NCBI GenBank assembly: GCA_019339365.1
Contig: CP079859.1
Location: 1,116,001 to 1,180,000, forward strand
DNA: 64,000 bases
From: Vibrio neptunius
Lineage (GTDB): Bacteria > Pseudomonadota > Gammaproteobacteria > Enterobacterales > Vibrionaceae
Direction: 5' to 3'
Part shown: positions 41,734 through 52,010 of the stretch, in pieces
Layout: each line of letters opens with the position of its first letter
Position numbering within the stretch: the first letter of the stretch is position 1
Position numbers and translations under genes: made by a program
The notes under the pieces: generated by a model
The model's database searches: none
Told to the model about the DNA's origin: nothing
Seen by the model: the letters and a program-made list of their open reading frames with translations, nothing else

Positions 41734-42198
41734 CTAACTAGGCTGATAACCCGTATCTTCGTCGGTTGGACTTTCAGCGGCAGCGCGGGCTAGCTCATCA
41801 CACATCTCGTTCTCTCGGTGGCCAGCATGGCCTTTGACCCAACGCCAGTCTATTTTATGGCGACCTGTTTCTGCATCAAGTGCTTTCCACAAGTCGGCGT
41901 TTTTAACCGGTTTCTTATCGGATGTTTTCCAGTTGCGTTTTTTCCAGTTATGGATCCATTGAGTAATGCCTTGGCGAACGTACTGACTATCAGTGGTGAG
42001 TATGACGTCACAAGGTTCTTTCAAAGTTTGCAGTGCGACTATAGTGGCCATCATTTCCATACGATTGTTCGTAGTGAGGGTATAGCCTTTCGCTAATGTC
42101 TTTTCTACTTGTTTGTAGCGCAAAACAATGCCGTATCCGCCAGGACCTGGATTGCCTAAACAAGAACCATCTGTGAAAATTTCCACCTGTTTCGTCAT
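41734..42198 (-). CDS. rnhA: Ribonuclease HI
   Basis: Degrades RNA in RNA-DNA hybrids. 154 aa, E. coli length 155. Catalytic carboxylates visible: Asp10 ([17 protein letters not shown]), Glu in [10 protein letters not shown], Asp in [11 protein letters not shown], and the C-terminal ARAAAES region; basic handle [19 protein letters not shown]. Divergent from dnaQ across 56 bp, the arrangement known from E. coli. With rnhB both RNase H types are in this window. Confidence 0.97.
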   Translation of the reverse strand: MTKQVEIFTDGSCLGNPGPGGYGIVLRYKQVEKTLAKGYTLTTNNRMEMMATIVALQTLKEPCDVILTTDSQYVRQGITQWIHNWKKRNWKTSDKKPVKNADLWKALDAETGRHKIDWRWVKGHAGHRENEMCDELARAAAESPTDEDTGYQPS

Positions 42199-42254
42199 GA
42201 TTTGATACTATTGGGTTAAGCACATTATTGGCATAGTCTGACACACAATTTGTT

Positions 42255-42995
42255 ATGAATACCAGCAACAATTCCAACCACAATCGCATCGTGGTACTCG
42301 ATACCGAAACCACAGGTATGAACCGTGAAGGTGGTCCTCATTATCAAGGGCACCGTATTATCGAAATCGGTGCGGTGGAAATCATCAACCGTAAACTGAC
42401 CGGACGTCATTTTCACGTTTACATCAAACCCGATCGTGAAATTCAGCCTGACGCTGTTGAAGTTCACGGTATCACTGACGAGTTTCTGGTCGACAAACCA
42501 GAGTATCAGGATGTCCATAAGGAATTTATCGAGTTTATTAAAGGCGCTGAATTAGTCGCACACAACGCGCCCTTTGATACCGGTTTTATGGATTACGAGT
42601 TTGGTATGCTCGATCCTACGATCGGTAAAACTGACGACTACTGTAAGGTGACCGATACGCTTGCCATGGCGAAGAAAATCTTCCCCGGCAAACGAAACAA
42701 CCTTGACGTATTATGTGATCGCTACGGTATAGATAACTCTCACCGTACCCTCCACGGCGCTTTGCTCGATGCGGAGATACTGGCTGACGTTTATCTGTTA
42801 ATGACAGGTGGCCAGACATCACTGCAATTTAACCCGGGCAGTGCAGAAGGTAATGTGGGAGGTGAATCAATAAAACGGGCTGCTGGTGGGCGAAAATCGC
42901 TAAAGGTTATCCGTGCAACGGCCGATGAACTAGAAGCACATCAAAATAGATTGGATCTGGTGGAGAAGAGCGGAAGCTGTCTCTGGCGTCAGTAG
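42255..42995 (+). CDS. dnaQ: DNA polymerase III epsilon subunit (proofreading)
   Basis: 3'-5' exonuclease that proofreads for DnaE. 246 aa. DnaQ-type DEDDh motifs: ExoI VLDTETTGM (Asp16, Glu18), ExoII HNAPFDTGFMD, ExoIII HRTLHGALLDAEILADVY. The C-terminal ~60 residues after the exonuclease (from GGQTSLQFN) form the flexible DnaE-binding tail. Confidence 0.97.
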   Translation: MNTSNNSNHNRIVVLDTETTGMNREGGPHYQGHRIIEIGAVEIINRKLTGRHFHVYIKPDREIQPDAVEVHGITDEFLVDKPEYQDVHKEFIEFIKGAELVAHNAPFDTGFMDYEFGMLDPTIGKTDDYCKVTDTLAMAKKIFPGKRNNLDVLCDRYGIDNSHRTLHGALLDAEILADVYLLMTGGQTSLQFNPGSAEGNVGGESIKRAAGGRKSLKVIRATADELEAHQNRLDLVEKSGSCLWRQ

Positions 42996-43003
42996 GAGAA
43001 GGA

Positions 43004-44251
43004 ATGTTGAGGATTTGGTTTGCCCTACTGGGTTTGTTGGTCAGTACCTTAGGATACGCTGAGGAATCCTCCATGTCGCTGCTCGACAACCGTTTTCGAG
43101 TCGATCCGACCATAAAACAAATTACCTTTGTCATCTATCGTGCGGAGCGTTCTCGCCCAGTTGTTCTGGTACGCCCAGATGGTAAAAAGTACTACGCGTG
43201 GCGCAGCCCAGACAATGTCCGTTGGTATCAAGAATCGTCCATGGACATCATCTCGATTGACAAGCCTATGCCCGGCCCTTGGCAGGCAATCGGTAAAGTC
43301 ACGCCTAAGAATAAAATCATTCTGATCTCCCACCTTGAACTGTCAACCGACACCATGCCGGCACGGCTATTTCAAAATGAAGAAATGAAATTTACTGCTC
43401 GTCTGACGGCAGATGGTAAACCTTTGGTGCTCAGAGACTTCCTTGAACGCGTCAAATTGATGGTGACTTTTACCAAATATGTTGAAAACGAAGAGGAGCT
43501 GATCAAGGAAGCAAGACCCATTCCATATACGATTGGTGAATTTGCTGATGATGGCCGTGGGTTGGACGAAGTGGCTGGAGATGGTGTGTTTACCGTCTCT
43601 CTGAATATATCTCCTGAACCGGGTAAATATCGCGTTCGTATTACATCAGGCAACGGTGTGTTCCTCCGTGCTCAGGAGCAGGAGGTACTGATTTACCCAA
43701 CACCAGTAGAAACGACCTTTATCCAAAGTCGTGAAGAAGGCAAAGAGCATCAGTTGGTCATCTCTGGTGAACAGGGGATGATTCAACCAGGAAGTTTGGC
43801 CGCGCAAATCGAACATAAGTCGCCAGATGCCAGCGAAATTTCCGTAGCAGAGAGTGCCTCAAAAGAATCAGATAAAGTAGTACTGGCGTTCCCTTATAAC
43901 GACGATATTGGTAATTATTCTTGGATGGGGAAGGTTTTTGCGACTGAAATGGGGTCTGGTCGTCCACTTGCTTTTCCAATCAAAGAACATACTTACAGTG
44001 TTCTTGAAGAGATTGACTTTGCTGAGACACGCCGATTGCAAGAAGAAGAGCGTATGATGCAACAGAAATTAGTCGAGGAAATGCGTTTGATTCAAATGCG
44101 AGAAGAGAAACGCACCCAAACCTTCATTATGATTGGAGTCGGAAATGTGGTGATGATTATTCTTGGTTTAGCGGTTTGGTTTGTGATGCGTAAGTTAGGA
44201 GCCAAGAAGGAAATGATGCCTGAAATGCAATTAGAAATGCCGAAGAAATAA
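43004..44251 (+). CDS. TIGR03503 family envelope protein
   Basis: 415 aa of unknown function. Signal peptide of about 19 residues (FALLGLLVSTLGYA), a large extracytoplasmic region with beta-rich, immunoglobulin-like character (PGKYRVRITSGNG; LDEVAGDGVFTVSLN), a charged helical segment (about 345-375, ETRRLQEEERMMQQKLVEEM), one membrane span (IMIGVGNVVMIILGLAVWFVM, about 378-400) and a short basic cytoplasmic tail. I recognise the family only as conserved in Vibrio, Shewanella and relatives. It begins 8 bp after dnaQ, so cotranscription is likely although the functions look unrelated. Confidence 0.75.
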   Translation: MLRIWFALLGLLVSTLGYAEESSMSLLDNRFRVDPTIKQITFVIYRAERSRPVVLVRPDGKKYYAWRSPDNVRWYQESSMDIISIDKPMPGPWQAIGKVTPKNKIILISHLELSTDTMPARLFQNEEMKFTARLTADGKPLVLRDFLERVKLMVTFTKYVENEEELIKEARPIPYTIGEFADDGRGLDEVAGDGVFTVSLNISPEPGKYRVRITSGNGVFLRAQEQEVLIYPTPVETTFIQSREEGKEHQLVISGEQGMIQPGSLAAQIEHKSPDASEISVAESASKESDKVVLAFPYNDDIGNYSWMGKVFATEMGSGRPLAFPIKEHTYSVLEEIDFAETRRLQEEERMMQQKLVEEMRLIQMREEKRTQTFIMIGVGNVVMIILGLAVWFVMRKLGAKKEMMPEMQLEMPKK

Positions 44252-44269
44252 GATAAATCAGACTTGCTA

Positions 44270-44301
44270 AAAAAGGGCTGCCAACTTGGCAGCCCTTTTT
44301 A
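44270..44301. terminator. Bidirectional terminator TIGR03503 gene / fadE
   Basis: Perfect 14 bp stem AAAAAGGGCTGCCA / TGGCAGCCCTTTTT with a 2-base gap between convergent genes. Confidence 0.9.
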
Positions 44302-44314
44302 GTCAGTGTGAACT

Positions 44315-46765
44315 TTACGCCACTTCATCCATCTGAGGTGTTATCTCTAGAGGCTTGGCAGCTAAGTCCTTTGGGTCAAAGTCATCCACGTTAATTGCAT
44401 ATAAGCGATGTTCTTCTGCTTTACGTAGCAGTTGTGCATCGGCAGAATCGATAATGCCTTTTTCTAGACCAATGTCAGCGATTAAGTCGAGACGTAGGAA
44501 TGGACGTCGTTCATTGATGGCTTTGCAGACTTTCTTAAACACTGGTTCTGCTTCAAGGATGATATGCAGTGCTTCCTCAATCTTACCTGCGGGATTGAAC
44601 TCGCTCGCGTGGAAGTATTGATTGCGGCCCAATCGATCACGTGTCGCTGATGGTGTTTGAAGAATCTGAGCAACTTGGCTATCAATTTTATCACTTGGTG
44701 CTTTACGCACGCGGCCAAAGGGTAAGATCATCACTCGCAGTGCTTTACCCAGCCACTTGTTCGGGAAGTTAGCAAGGAATTCATCAATTGCTTCTTCTGT
44801 CTGCTTCAAGCTGTCCTGTAATCCCCAATGAACCAGAGGAAGATCGTCGGCGATACGGCCATCACTCTCATAACGTTTGAGTGTTGCAGAGCTGAGATAA
44901 AGCTGGCTGAGAATATCCCCCAGACGCGCTGATAAGCGCTCTTTACGTTTAAGCGAACCGCCTAATACGGCCATTGAAATGTCTGACAGGAATGCAATGT
45001 TTGCACTGTAGCGGTTAAGTTGTTGGTAGTAGCGGGTAGTCGTGTCTTTGACGGGTGCAGATGAGAGTCGACCATCAGTGAGACCTAGCCAGAAGCTGCG
45101 TACCAAGTTGCTCATTGTGAAGCTGACGTGACCTGCAAGTGCAGCATCAAACTTATCTAGTGCATCAGAAGCGTCTGAATAAGCCGCATTCATTTCTTCA
45201 AGAACGTAAGGATGACAGCGGATAGCGCCTTGACCATAGATGATCATTGAACGGGTTAAGATGTTGGCCCCTTCTACAGTTACAGCAATAGGCGCACCTT
45301 GGTAGCCTCGGGCCAAGAAGTTGGAAGGTCCCATACAGATACCTTTACCGCCCACAATGTCCATTGCATCAATAATGCTTTGCTGACCGCGGTGGGTACA
45401 GTGGTATTTTACAATTGCGGAGATAACGGAAGGCTTTTCGCCCAAATCAATACCAGCGACAGTTAGGTTACTGGCTGCGTCCATGACGTACGCGTTGCCG
45501 CCTAGACGCGCTAATGGCTCTTCCACACCTTCCATCTGTCCGATTGGCTGTTTGAACTGGCGACGAATGCGTGCATATGCACCGGTAGCGAGTGCTGCCG
45601 TCTTGATACCACCTGTAGAGTTAGAAGGCAGCGTGATACCACGACCCACTGACAGACATTCAACCAGCATTCGCCAGCCTTGGCCAGCCATTTTAGGGCC
45701 ACCGATGATGAAATCGAGTGGCACAAACAAGTCTTCACCACGAGTTGGACCATTCTGGAACGGAACGTTCAGAGGGAAATGGCGGTTACCAATCTCAACA
45801 CCTTTAAGATGGGTAGGAATCAGAGCACAAGTGATGCCCAGTTCTTCCTGTTCACCGAGTAATCCTTCAGGGTCACGCAGTTTAAAGGCAAGGCCCAGAA
45901 CCGTAGCAACGGGTGCCAAGGTAATGTAGCGCTTGTTCCAAGTTAAGCGCATCCCCAGCACTTCTTTACCTTCCCACTTGCCTTTACATACTACGCCGAA
46001 GTCAGGGATTGAACCGGCATCAGAGCCAGCTTCAGGGCTGGTTAGGGCGAAACAAGGGATTTCTTTACCCTCTGCAAGGCGGGGTAGATAGTAATCTTTT
46101 TGATCGTTAGTACCGTAATGTTGCAGCAGTTCACCTGGGCCCAAAGAGTTAGGAACCCCCACAGTAGAAGAAAGAACACCTGATACGCCAGTTAATTTCT
46201 GTAACACCAAAGATTGGGCATAAGCAGAAAACTCTAAGCCACCGTATTTCTTTTTGATGATCATGGCGAAGAATTTGTTGTCTTTAAGGTACTGCCACAC
46301 TTCAGGGGGTAAGTCAGCCAGTTCATGAGTGACCTGGTAATCGTTCACCATCGCGCACACTTCGTTTACTGGGCCGTCAAGAAACGCTTGTTCCTCGGCT
46401 GTGAGCTTAGGGTTTTGAATCGCATGCAGTTTGTTCCAGTCTGGCTTGCCTTTGAAAAGCTCGGCCTCCCACCAAACGGTACCAGCATCAAGGGCTTCTT
46501 TTTCCGTTTGCGACATCGCTGGTAAGACTTTTTTAAACAAAGTCAGCGCTTTTTGACTGATCAGAGATTGGCGAATGGAAGGAATCGCAATTACCGCAGT
46601 GGCAGCGATGAAAAGAATCCAGCTGAGTGAGCCTGCAGTGCCAAATATAGAAAGCACTGCTAGTGTGGCGGTAAGAGCAGCTATCGACTTCATCAGCGAA
46701 GTACGATGATAGAGACAGATCGCCAGAACTGCAGCAAATCCGAGTATAGAGAGCAAGATGTCCAT
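44315..46765 (-). CDS. fadE: Acyl-CoA dehydrogenase FadE
   Basis: Flavoenzyme for the first step of fatty-acid beta-oxidation. 816 aa, the long FadE type: two N-terminal hydrophobic segments (about 3-25 and 28-62), acyl-CoA dehydrogenase core (about 110-480; [36 protein letters not shown]) and a C-terminal DUF1974 region. A FadR-type operator lies 53 bp upstream of the start, so induction by long-chain fatty acids is expected. Confidence 0.96.
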   Translation of the reverse strand: MDILLSILGFAAVLAICLYHRTSLMKSIAALTATLAVLSIFGTAGSLSWILFIAATAVIAIPSIRQSLISQKALTLFKKVLPAMSQTEKEALDAGTVWWEAELFKGKPDWNKLHAIQNPKLTAEEQAFLDGPVNEVCAMVNDYQVTHELADLPPEVWQYLKDNKFFAMIIKKKYGGLEFSAYAQSLVLQKLTGVSGVLSSTVGVPNSLGPGELLQHYGTNDQKDYYLPRLAEGKEIPCFALTSPEAGSDAGSIPDFGVVCKGKWEGKEVLGMRLTWNKRYITLAPVATVLGLAFKLRDPEGLLGEQEELGITCALIPTHLKGVEIGNRHFPLNVPFQNGPTRGEDLFVPLDFIIGGPKMAGQGWRMLVECLSVGRGITLPSNSTGGIKTAALATGAYARIRRQFKQPIGQMEGVEEPLARLGGNAYVMDAASNLTVAGIDLGEKPSVISAIVKYHCTHRGQQSIIDAMDIVGGKGICMGPSNFLARGYQGAPIAVTVEGANILTRSMIIYGQGAIRCHPYVLEEMNAAYSDASDALDKFDAALAGHVSFTMSNLVRSFWLGLTDGRLSSAPVKDTTTRYYQQLNRYSANIAFLSDISMAVLGGSLKRKERLSARLGDILSQLYLSSATLKRYESDGRIADDLPLVHWGLQDSLKQTEEAIDEFLANFPNKWLGKALRVMILPFGRVRKAPSDKIDSQVAQILQTPSATRDRLGRNQYFHASEFNPAGKIEEALHIILEAEPVFKKVCKAINERRPFLRLDLIADIGLEKGIIDSADAQLLRKAEEHRLYAINVDDFDPKDLAAKPLEITPQMDEVA

Positions 46766-46817
46766 AGTTAATGTTCCTTGTTCGGCGTTTGAAATTCAGA
46801 TTACGCCGTTATCTAGT

Positions 46818-46834
46818 AAGAGGTCCAACCAGTT
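46818..46834 (-). promoter_or_regulatory. FadR-type operator upstream of fadE
   Basis: AAGAGGTCCAACCAGTT matches the FadR consensus AACTGGTCnGACCAGTT at 14 of 17 positions and is placed in the fadE promoter region. The rest of the 309 bp fadE-gmhA gap is AT-rich and holds both divergent promoters, with no other clear feature. Confidence 0.65.
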
Positions 46835-47074
46835 AGAGTGTAATAAAAATATTAAAGAAATGTAAAACCCAAATATGTTCAAAAAGTGATCTTGGTAGGA
46901 GGTAAATTCTAAAAATGAAGAGGAGAGCTATTTTTGATGGTGCAGAAACGGAATAAAGACGCAATTGTTTGCGGGCAGCTATCGACAGTGAGAATTGTTT
47001 GAGTAAACTCTGATTATCACCTTGGCGACGATAAGCGTCGGCCTTGTTAATACAAAATAATTAGAGAAAAACCT

Positions 47075-47653
47075 ATGTACCAGGATCTGATTAAAAACGA
47101 ACTTACCGAAGCTGCTGACGTACTGAATAAATTCCTTAGCGATGAAAGTAATATTGCGCAAATCGAAGCGGCAGCCAAGATGCTCGCTGACTCATTTAAA
47201 CAGGGGGGCAAGGTGCTTTCTTGTGGTAACGGCGGCTCTCACTGTGACGCTATGCACTTCGCTGAAGAGCTGACAGGTCGTTACCGTGAGAATCGCCCGG
47301 GTTTGCCAGGTATTGCTATCTCCGATCCAAGCCACCTATCTTGTGTAAGTAATGACTTTGGTTACGAGTATGTGTTCTCTCGCTACGTAGAAGCGGTTGG
47401 TGCTAAAGGGGATGTACTATTTGGTTTGTCGACATCGGGAAACTCTGGCAACATTCTTAAAGCGATTGAAGCGGCTCAGGCAAAAGGCATGAAGACGATT
47501 GCTCTGACCGGTAAAGATGGCGGTAAAATGGCGGGTTTAGCGGATATTGAAATTCGTGTTCCTCATTTTGGTTACGCTGATCGTATTCAAGAGATCCACA
47601 TTAAAATCATCCATATTGTGATTCAGTTGATCGAAAAGGAAATGGAAAAGTAA
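47075..47653 (+). CDS. gmhA: Sedoheptulose 7-phosphate isomerase
   Basis: First step of ADP-heptose synthesis for the LPS inner core; GmhB at 56672 acts two steps later. 192 aa, single SIS domain: [64 protein letters not shown]. Also called lpcA. Followed by yafJ as in E. coli. Confidence 0.97.
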   Translation: MYQDLIKNELTEAADVLNKFLSDESNIAQIEAAAKMLADSFKQGGKVLSCGNGGSHCDAMHFAEELTGRYRENRPGLPGIAISDPSHLSCVSNDFGYEYVFSRYVEAVGAKGDVLFGLSTSGNSGNILKAIEAAQAKGMKTIALTGKDGGKMAGLADIEIRVPHFGYADRIQEIHIKIIHIVIQLIEKEMEK

Positions 47654-47671
47654 TTTTCAAACTGGTTTAGC

Positions 47672-47700
47672 AAGTGCCAGTGTTGTTTATGCTGGCACTT
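47672..47700 (+). other. Hairpin between gmhA and yafJ
   Basis: Perfect 9 bp stem AAGTGCCAG / CTGGCACTT with an 11-base loop; no T run, so more likely an RNA structure than a terminator. Confidence 0.45.
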
Positions 47701-47727
47701 AGGTAGTGCAAGGGAGTTTTATAAACC

Positions 47728-48573
47728 ATGTGTGAATTGCTCGGAATGAGCGCCAATGTACCCACAGACATTTGTTTCAGTTTTACTGGCTTGATGCAGC
47801 GTGGCGGCAATACTGGCCCACATCGCGATGGCTGGGGGATCACTTTCTACGAAGGTAAAGGTTTTCGGACGTTTAAAGATCCGAATCCAAGCTGCAAGTC
47901 TAAAATTGCTGAATTGGTTCAGAACTATCCGATCAAAAGCTGCGCAATAGTTAGCCATATTCGTCAGGCGAATCGTGGTGGCGTCAATCTAGAGAACACT
48001 CACCCATTTACCCGCGAATTGTGGGGACGTTATTGGACTTTTGCTCACAATGGTCAGTTGTCTGATTATCAAGATCTGCATACTGGGCGTCATAGACCTG
48101 TGGGCCAGACAGACAGTGAACTGGCGTTTTGTTGGTTGCTTAAGCAGATGGAAGACCGATTCCCAGAACCGCCTCAGGATATGATAGGTGTGTTCCGCTT
48201 TGTGGCGAAATGTTGTGAAACCCTGAAAAGTAAAGGGGTGTTCAATATGCTGTTGTCAGATGGTGAGTACGTTATGACCTATTGTACCAACCATCTCTAC
48301 TGGATTACTCGTCGTGCGCCATTTGGCAAAGCTTCTTTGATTGATGAAGACGTCGAGATTAATTTTCAGGAAGAAACGACACCCAATGATGTGGTTTCAG
48401 TCATCGCGACGCAGCCGCTAACTGATAATGAAGAGTGGCATCGAATGAAACCGGGAGAATTTGGTATTTTCCACTTTGGTGAACTTATTGACGGGAATGC
48501 TGACGAGTTGACCGACGTGGCGTTTGCGCCGAAAAAGGTCGCAAGTCAGGCACCGACGGAGCCGTTGGAGTAG
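47728..48573 (+). CDS. yafJ: YafJ-type class II glutamine amidotransferase
   Basis: 281 aa. Ntn-hydrolase amidotransferase domain; the nucleophile would be Cys2 once Met1 is removed (MCELLGMSAN). Conserved GPHRDGWGITFYEGKG, SHIRQANRGGVNLENTHPF, TFAHNGQL, TDSELAFCWLL. No synthetase domain is attached, so the acceptor reaction is unknown. Context with gmhA is conserved. Confidence 0.92.
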   Translation: MCELLGMSANVPTDICFSFTGLMQRGGNTGPHRDGWGITFYEGKGFRTFKDPNPSCKSKIAELVQNYPIKSCAIVSHIRQANRGGVNLENTHPFTRELWGRYWTFAHNGQLSDYQDLHTGRHRPVGQTDSELAFCWLLKQMEDRFPEPPQDMIGVFRFVAKCCETLKSKGVFNMLLSDGEYVMTYCTNHLYWITRRAPFGKASLIDEDVEINFQEETTPNDVVSVIATQPLTDNEEWHRMKPGEFGIFHFGELIDGNADELTDVAFAPKKVASQAPTEPLE

Positions 48574-48593
48574 CAAATGCGTTATTGCCTGGG

Positions 48594-48683
48594 CTGATGA
48601 ATGAAGGTGTAGGGAACCTGATTTAGTCCTCGAATGACTTTGAGAGATCCTCAACTCTCTCGTCCCTCGTTCTTGAGGGTGAC
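48594..48683. repeat. Dispersed intergenic repeat, diverged copy C
   Basis: Shares AGGTGTAGGGAACCT, TGAGAGATCCTCAACTC, TCGTCCCTC and a terminal GAGGGTGAC with the repeats at 10550 and 10674, but lacks a recognisable GTCATTCC left end. Confidence 0.7.
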
Positions 48684-48705
48684 GTTATCAGCTTTTAAAT
48701 TCGAT

Positions 48706-48738
48706 TAAAAAGGCCGATGTCTCCATCGGCCTTTTTTA
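48706..48738. terminator. Bidirectional terminator yafJ / proS
   Basis: Perfect 13 bp stem AAAAAGGCCGATG / CATCGGCCTTTTT with a 4-base loop, flanked by A and T runs. Confidence 0.9.
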
Positions 48739-48753
48739 TTTCTAGGGGCTAAC

Positions 48754-50469
48754 TTACGCTAGCTGAGCTTTAATGTGTTCAACGATATCAGCCATCGCAA
48801 CAGGTGTCTTGTCACCAGTACGGCGGTTCTTGTACTCAAAGTTGCCTTCTTTCATCGAACGATCGCCGATCACGATAGTGTGAGGGATACCGATAAGTTC
48901 CATATCAGAGAACATAACACCTGGGCGCTCTTTACGGTCATCGAATAGCACTTCGATACCCATAGCCGTCAATTCAGCATACAGCTTCTCAGCCGCTTCT
49001 TTCACTTCTTCCGACTTGTGCATGTTCATAGGAACGATAGCGACTTGGAAAGGTGCGAGTGCGTCTGGCCAGATGATGCCGTATTTGTCATGGTTTTGCT
49101 CAATGGCAGACGCAACCACACGAGAAACACCGATACCGTAACAACCCATCTCTAGGATAACGTTTTTACCGTCTGGACCAAGAACGCCACAGTTCATTGC
49201 TTGAGAGTAAACATTACCTAGTTGGAAGATGTGGCCTACTTCGATACCACGTTTCAGTGCGATGGTACCTTTACCACAAGGGCTTGGATCGCCTTCAACT
49301 ACATTACGTAAGTCTTCAACTTGGCCAAGCTCAACATCACGACCCCAGTTGATACCGAAGTAGTGCTTGTCGTCTACGTTAGCGCCTGCGCCAAAGTCAC
49401 TCATTACAGCAACAGTGCGGTCAACGATGAATGGCAGTTTAAGACCAACAGGGCCTAGTGAGCCAGGTCCAGCACCGATTAGGGCACGGATTTCTTCTTC
49501 TGTTGCCATCTGTAGAGGAGCCGCAACTTGAGGAAGGTTTTCTGCTTTCACTTCGTTCAGTTCGTGGTCGCCACGAATGATAAGCGCGATTAGGTCAGCG
49601 TCAACTTCATCAGATGCTTTAACAAATAGCGTCTTAACCGTCTTCTCGATTGGCACCTCAAACTGTTCAACAAGCTCAGCAATTGTCTTTGCGTTTGGCG
49701 TGTCAACTAACGTCATCTCTTGAGTTGGAGCCGCAGCTTCGTCAGCCAGAGCAAGTGCTTCGGCTTTTTCGATGTTCGCTGCGTAGTCAGACTCAGTTGA
49801 GAAGGCAATTAGGTCTTCACCACTTTCTGCAAGTACGTGGAACTCTTGAGAACCACTACCACCGATAGCACCTGAGTCAGCCAGTACTGGGCGGTACTCA
49901 AGTCCCATGCGGTCGAAGGCTTTACAGTAAGCATCGTGCATTGCATCGTAAGACTTCTGTAGACCTTCTTTATCAATATCAAAGCTGTACGCATCCATCA
50001 TGCAGAATTCGCGTGCACGCATTACGCCAAAACGTGGGCGACGCTCATCACGGAACTTAGTTTGGATTTGGTACAGGTTTAGCGGTAGCTGTTTGTAAGA
50101 GCTCACTTCATTGCGCACTAGGCTAGTGATCACTTCTTCAGCTGTTGGGCTAAGAACAAACGGACGAGTGTGTCGGTCAGTAAAGCGAAGCAGCTCAGGA
50201 CCCATCTTTTCGCTGCGGCCTGTCTCTTCCCATAGTTCAAACGGCTGAACAACGGGCATCAATGTTTCGACTGCACCTGCATTGTCGATCTCTTGACGAA
50301 CGATGTTTTCGACTTTACGCAGTACACGTAGACCAGTAGGTAGCCAGGTGTAGAGACCTGAAGCCAGCTTACGGATCATACCTGCACGTAGCATGAGCTG
50401 GTGGCTCACTACTTCTGCGTCGTTTGGAGTCTCCTTCAGAGTAGAAAGAAGATAATTACTGGTACGCAT
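48754..50469 (-). CDS. proS: Prolyl-tRNA synthetase
   Basis: Charges tRNA-Pro. 571 aa, bacterial type: class II catalytic domain with motif 2 ([26 protein letters not shown]), an inserted YbaK-like editing domain (about 225-390, removes mischarged alanine), motif 3 region [19 protein letters not shown] and the C-terminal anticodon-binding domain (about 470-570; [23 protein letters not shown]). Followed downstream by a terminator; trmO lies upstream on the same strand. Confidence 0.97.
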   Translation of the reverse strand: MRTSNYLLSTLKETPNDAEVVSHQLMLRAGMIRKLASGLYTWLPTGLRVLRKVENIVRQEIDNAGAVETLMPVVQPFELWEETGRSEKMGPELLRFTDRHTRPFVLSPTAEEVITSLVRNEVSSYKQLPLNLYQIQTKFRDERRPRFGVMRAREFCMMDAYSFDIDKEGLQKSYDAMHDAYCKAFDRMGLEYRPVLADSGAIGGSGSQEFHVLAESGEDLIAFSTESDYAANIEKAEALALADEAAAPTQEMTLVDTPNAKTIAELVEQFEVPIEKTVKTLFVKASDEVDADLIALIIRGDHELNEVKAENLPQVAAPLQMATEEEIRALIGAGPGSLGPVGLKLPFIVDRTVAVMSDFGAGANVDDKHYFGINWGRDVELGQVEDLRNVVEGDPSPCGKGTIALKRGIEVGHIFQLGNVYSQAMNCGVLGPDGKNVILEMGCYGIGVSRVVASAIEQNHDKYGIIWPDALAPFQVAIVPMNMHKSEEVKEAAEKLYAELTAMGIEVLFDDRKERPGVMFSDMELIGIPHTIVIGDRSMKEGNFEYKNRRTGDKTPVAMADIVEHIKAQLA

Positions 50470-50580
50470 TTAACTTATCCGTTTATTAAAGTTAGATACT
50501 CAAGCCGGAATGGACAGGAGTATGGAAGTCCCACGAGGGGAAAATTGTTAGCCGCTTATAATATCAGCCAAATGCCGTTG

Positions 50581-51276
50581 TCAAAAGCTTTCAATCGCAG
50601 TAACCGTTATTAAGTTATCGTTAACGGTAAACTTCACATTCATATCGAACATATTTACCGCATATTCTTTACTATCAGGCTTGTTCTTTTTGTACGCTGG
50701 GCGAGGGTCTTGTGCTAAAACCTGCTCAATTACCGTCTTTTGATAGTCAAGATATCCGCGGGTTTCTAACTGCTCTGTGGCTAATGACGAAAATAGGACT
50801 TGAGACTTTTTTGGTTCCGCTTCTGCGTAGCTTCCTAGCGCTTGAGGAATAGAGTCTGAATAAGGGATATATGGCTTGATGTCGATGATGGGAGTGCCAT
50901 CGACTAAATCGACATTGCCAAGATCGAGATAGATCTGATCGCCTTGTTTTGTGATCCCTTTAATTTCAACCGCCGACAGTCCAATCCCATTGGGTCTAAA
51001 CGTCGAACGAGAAGCAAATACACCTACACGCTCATTGCCACCCAGTCGAGGTGGTCTGACAGTAGGCTTCCATCCTGCCGCTAAATTCTGGTCAAACAGA
51101 AACAATAACCAAGCATGGGAGAATTGCTCCAACCCGCGTACCGCTTCGGGACTATTCGCCTCTCCAACTAGCTTTACTCGCGAGCGAGCAGCGGGTACTA
51201 AGCTTGGCTGCCGAGGAACGGCGAACTTCTCTTTATATGGGCTTTCAATAAAACCGATCGGCTCTATGGAATACAT
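50581..51276 (-). CDS. trmO: tRNA N6-methyltransferase TrmO (YaeB/TsaA type)
   Basis: Methylates N6-threonylcarbamoyladenosine at position 37 in some tRNAs reading ACY codons. 231 aa from ATG 51276 (MYSIEPIGFIESPYKEKFAVPRQ); an upstream frame extension lacks a family match. Conserved RPPRLGGNERVGVFASRSTFRPNGIGLS and LVDGTPIIDIKPYIPYSDS. Adjacent to proS, as in E. coli. Confidence 0.94.
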   Translation of the reverse strand: MYSIEPIGFIESPYKEKFAVPRQPSLVPAARSRVKLVGEANSPEAVRGLEQFSHAWLLFLFDQNLAAGWKPTVRPPRLGGNERVGVFASRSTFRPNGIGLSAVEIKGITKQGDQIYLDLGNVDLVDGTPIIDIKPYIPYSDSIPQALGSYAEAEPKKSQVLFSSLATEQLETRGYLDYQKTVIEQVLAQDPRPAYKKNKPDSKEYAVNMFDMNVKFTVNDNLITVTAIESF

Positions 51277-51337
51277 CTCTTTTCTCTCAATTTGGTGAAT
51301 AGGGAAAAGTATCACAAAAAAGAGTAGTAAAACTTGT

Positions 51338-51356
51338 TGATAATGATTATTATTTA
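51338..51356. promoter_or_regulatory. Fur-box-like site upstream of rpmE2
   Basis: GATAATGATTATTATTTAA matches the classic 19 bp Fur box at 14 positions and abuts the Zur-like site. It lies between divergent trmO and rpmE2. Confidence 0.45.
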
Positions 51357-51379
51357 AAATGTTATAACATAACAGTTTC
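51357..51379 (+). promoter_or_regulatory. Zur-type operator upstream of rpmE2-rpmJ2
   Basis: AAATGTTATAACATAACA closely follows the Zur consensus AAATGTTATAnTATAACATTT and ends about 14 bp before the rpmE2 ATG. Position and target fit zinc-starvation control of alternative ribosomal proteins. Confidence 0.75.
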
Positions 51380-51392
51380 TATTGAGGTAATT

Positions 51393-51653
51393 ATGCAACC
51401 CAACATTCACCCTGAATACCGAACCGTGGTTTTCCATGATACAAGCATTGATGAGTACTTCCTTATCGGTTCAACATTGCAAACTGACCGTACTATTGAG
51501 TGGAAAGATGGCAAAACCTACCCGTACTTTACGATTGAAGTATCTTCTAAATCTCACCCTTTCTACACAGGTAAGCAGCGTGTCATTCATCAGGAAGGTC
51601 GTGTCGCTAACTTTAAGCGTCGATTTGGTCAATTTTCTAAAGGGGACAAGTAA
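51393..51653 (+). CDS. rpmE2: 50S ribosomal protein L31 type B (zinc-independent)
   Basis: Alternative L31 used when zinc is scarce, releasing zinc from the normal zinc-binding L31. 86 aa with no cysteine at all, so it cannot form the CXXC zinc site; [18 protein letters not shown] and [13 protein letters not shown]...[11 protein letters not shown] are typical of type B. Followed immediately (0 bp gap) by rpmJ2. The Zur-like box upstream predicts repression in zinc-replete cells. Confidence 0.95.
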   Translation: MQPNIHPEYRTVVFHDTSIDEYFLIGSTLQTDRTIEWKDGKTYPYFTIEVSSKSHPFYTGKQRVIHQEGRVANFKRRFGQFSKGDK

Positions 51654-51779
51654 ATGAAGGTCGTAAAATCTCTTAAAAGTGCTAAAAGTCGCCATCCTGA
51701 TTGTCAGATAGTAAAAAGGAGAGGGCGCTTGTACGTAATATGTAAAACCAATCCCAGATTCAAAGCTGTTCAGAAATAG
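51654..51779 (+). CDS. rpmJ2: 50S ribosomal protein L36 type B
   Basis: 41 aa ([17 protein letters not shown] to FKAVQK), matching the YkgO-type L36. It keeps only two cysteines (17 and 30) rather than the complete zinc ribbon of L36 type A, consistent with a zinc-independent paralogue. The ATG directly follows the rpmE2 stop, so it is translated from the same mRNA. Confidence 0.93.
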   Translation: MKVVKSLKSAKSRHPDCQIVKRRGRLYVICKTNPRFKAVQK

Positions 51780-52010
51780 TGAATGCATTATTAATTTCAA
51801 TGGTTCGGTGTAATTCATAATTCTAACGATTGTCATTTATGTAGATGAAGATGCTGATTTTTTGTTTTTTTATCGTTAATCATATTGATCAAGATAGCAC
51901 TTTATTACATTTTTGATTTCTAATTGACCTCTTTGTCGAGTAACCTGCGCGAGCTTTGTAGCCGCTTGGCACAATGACGCGCAGGATTAACAACAACAAG
52001 GAGGGAAGAG

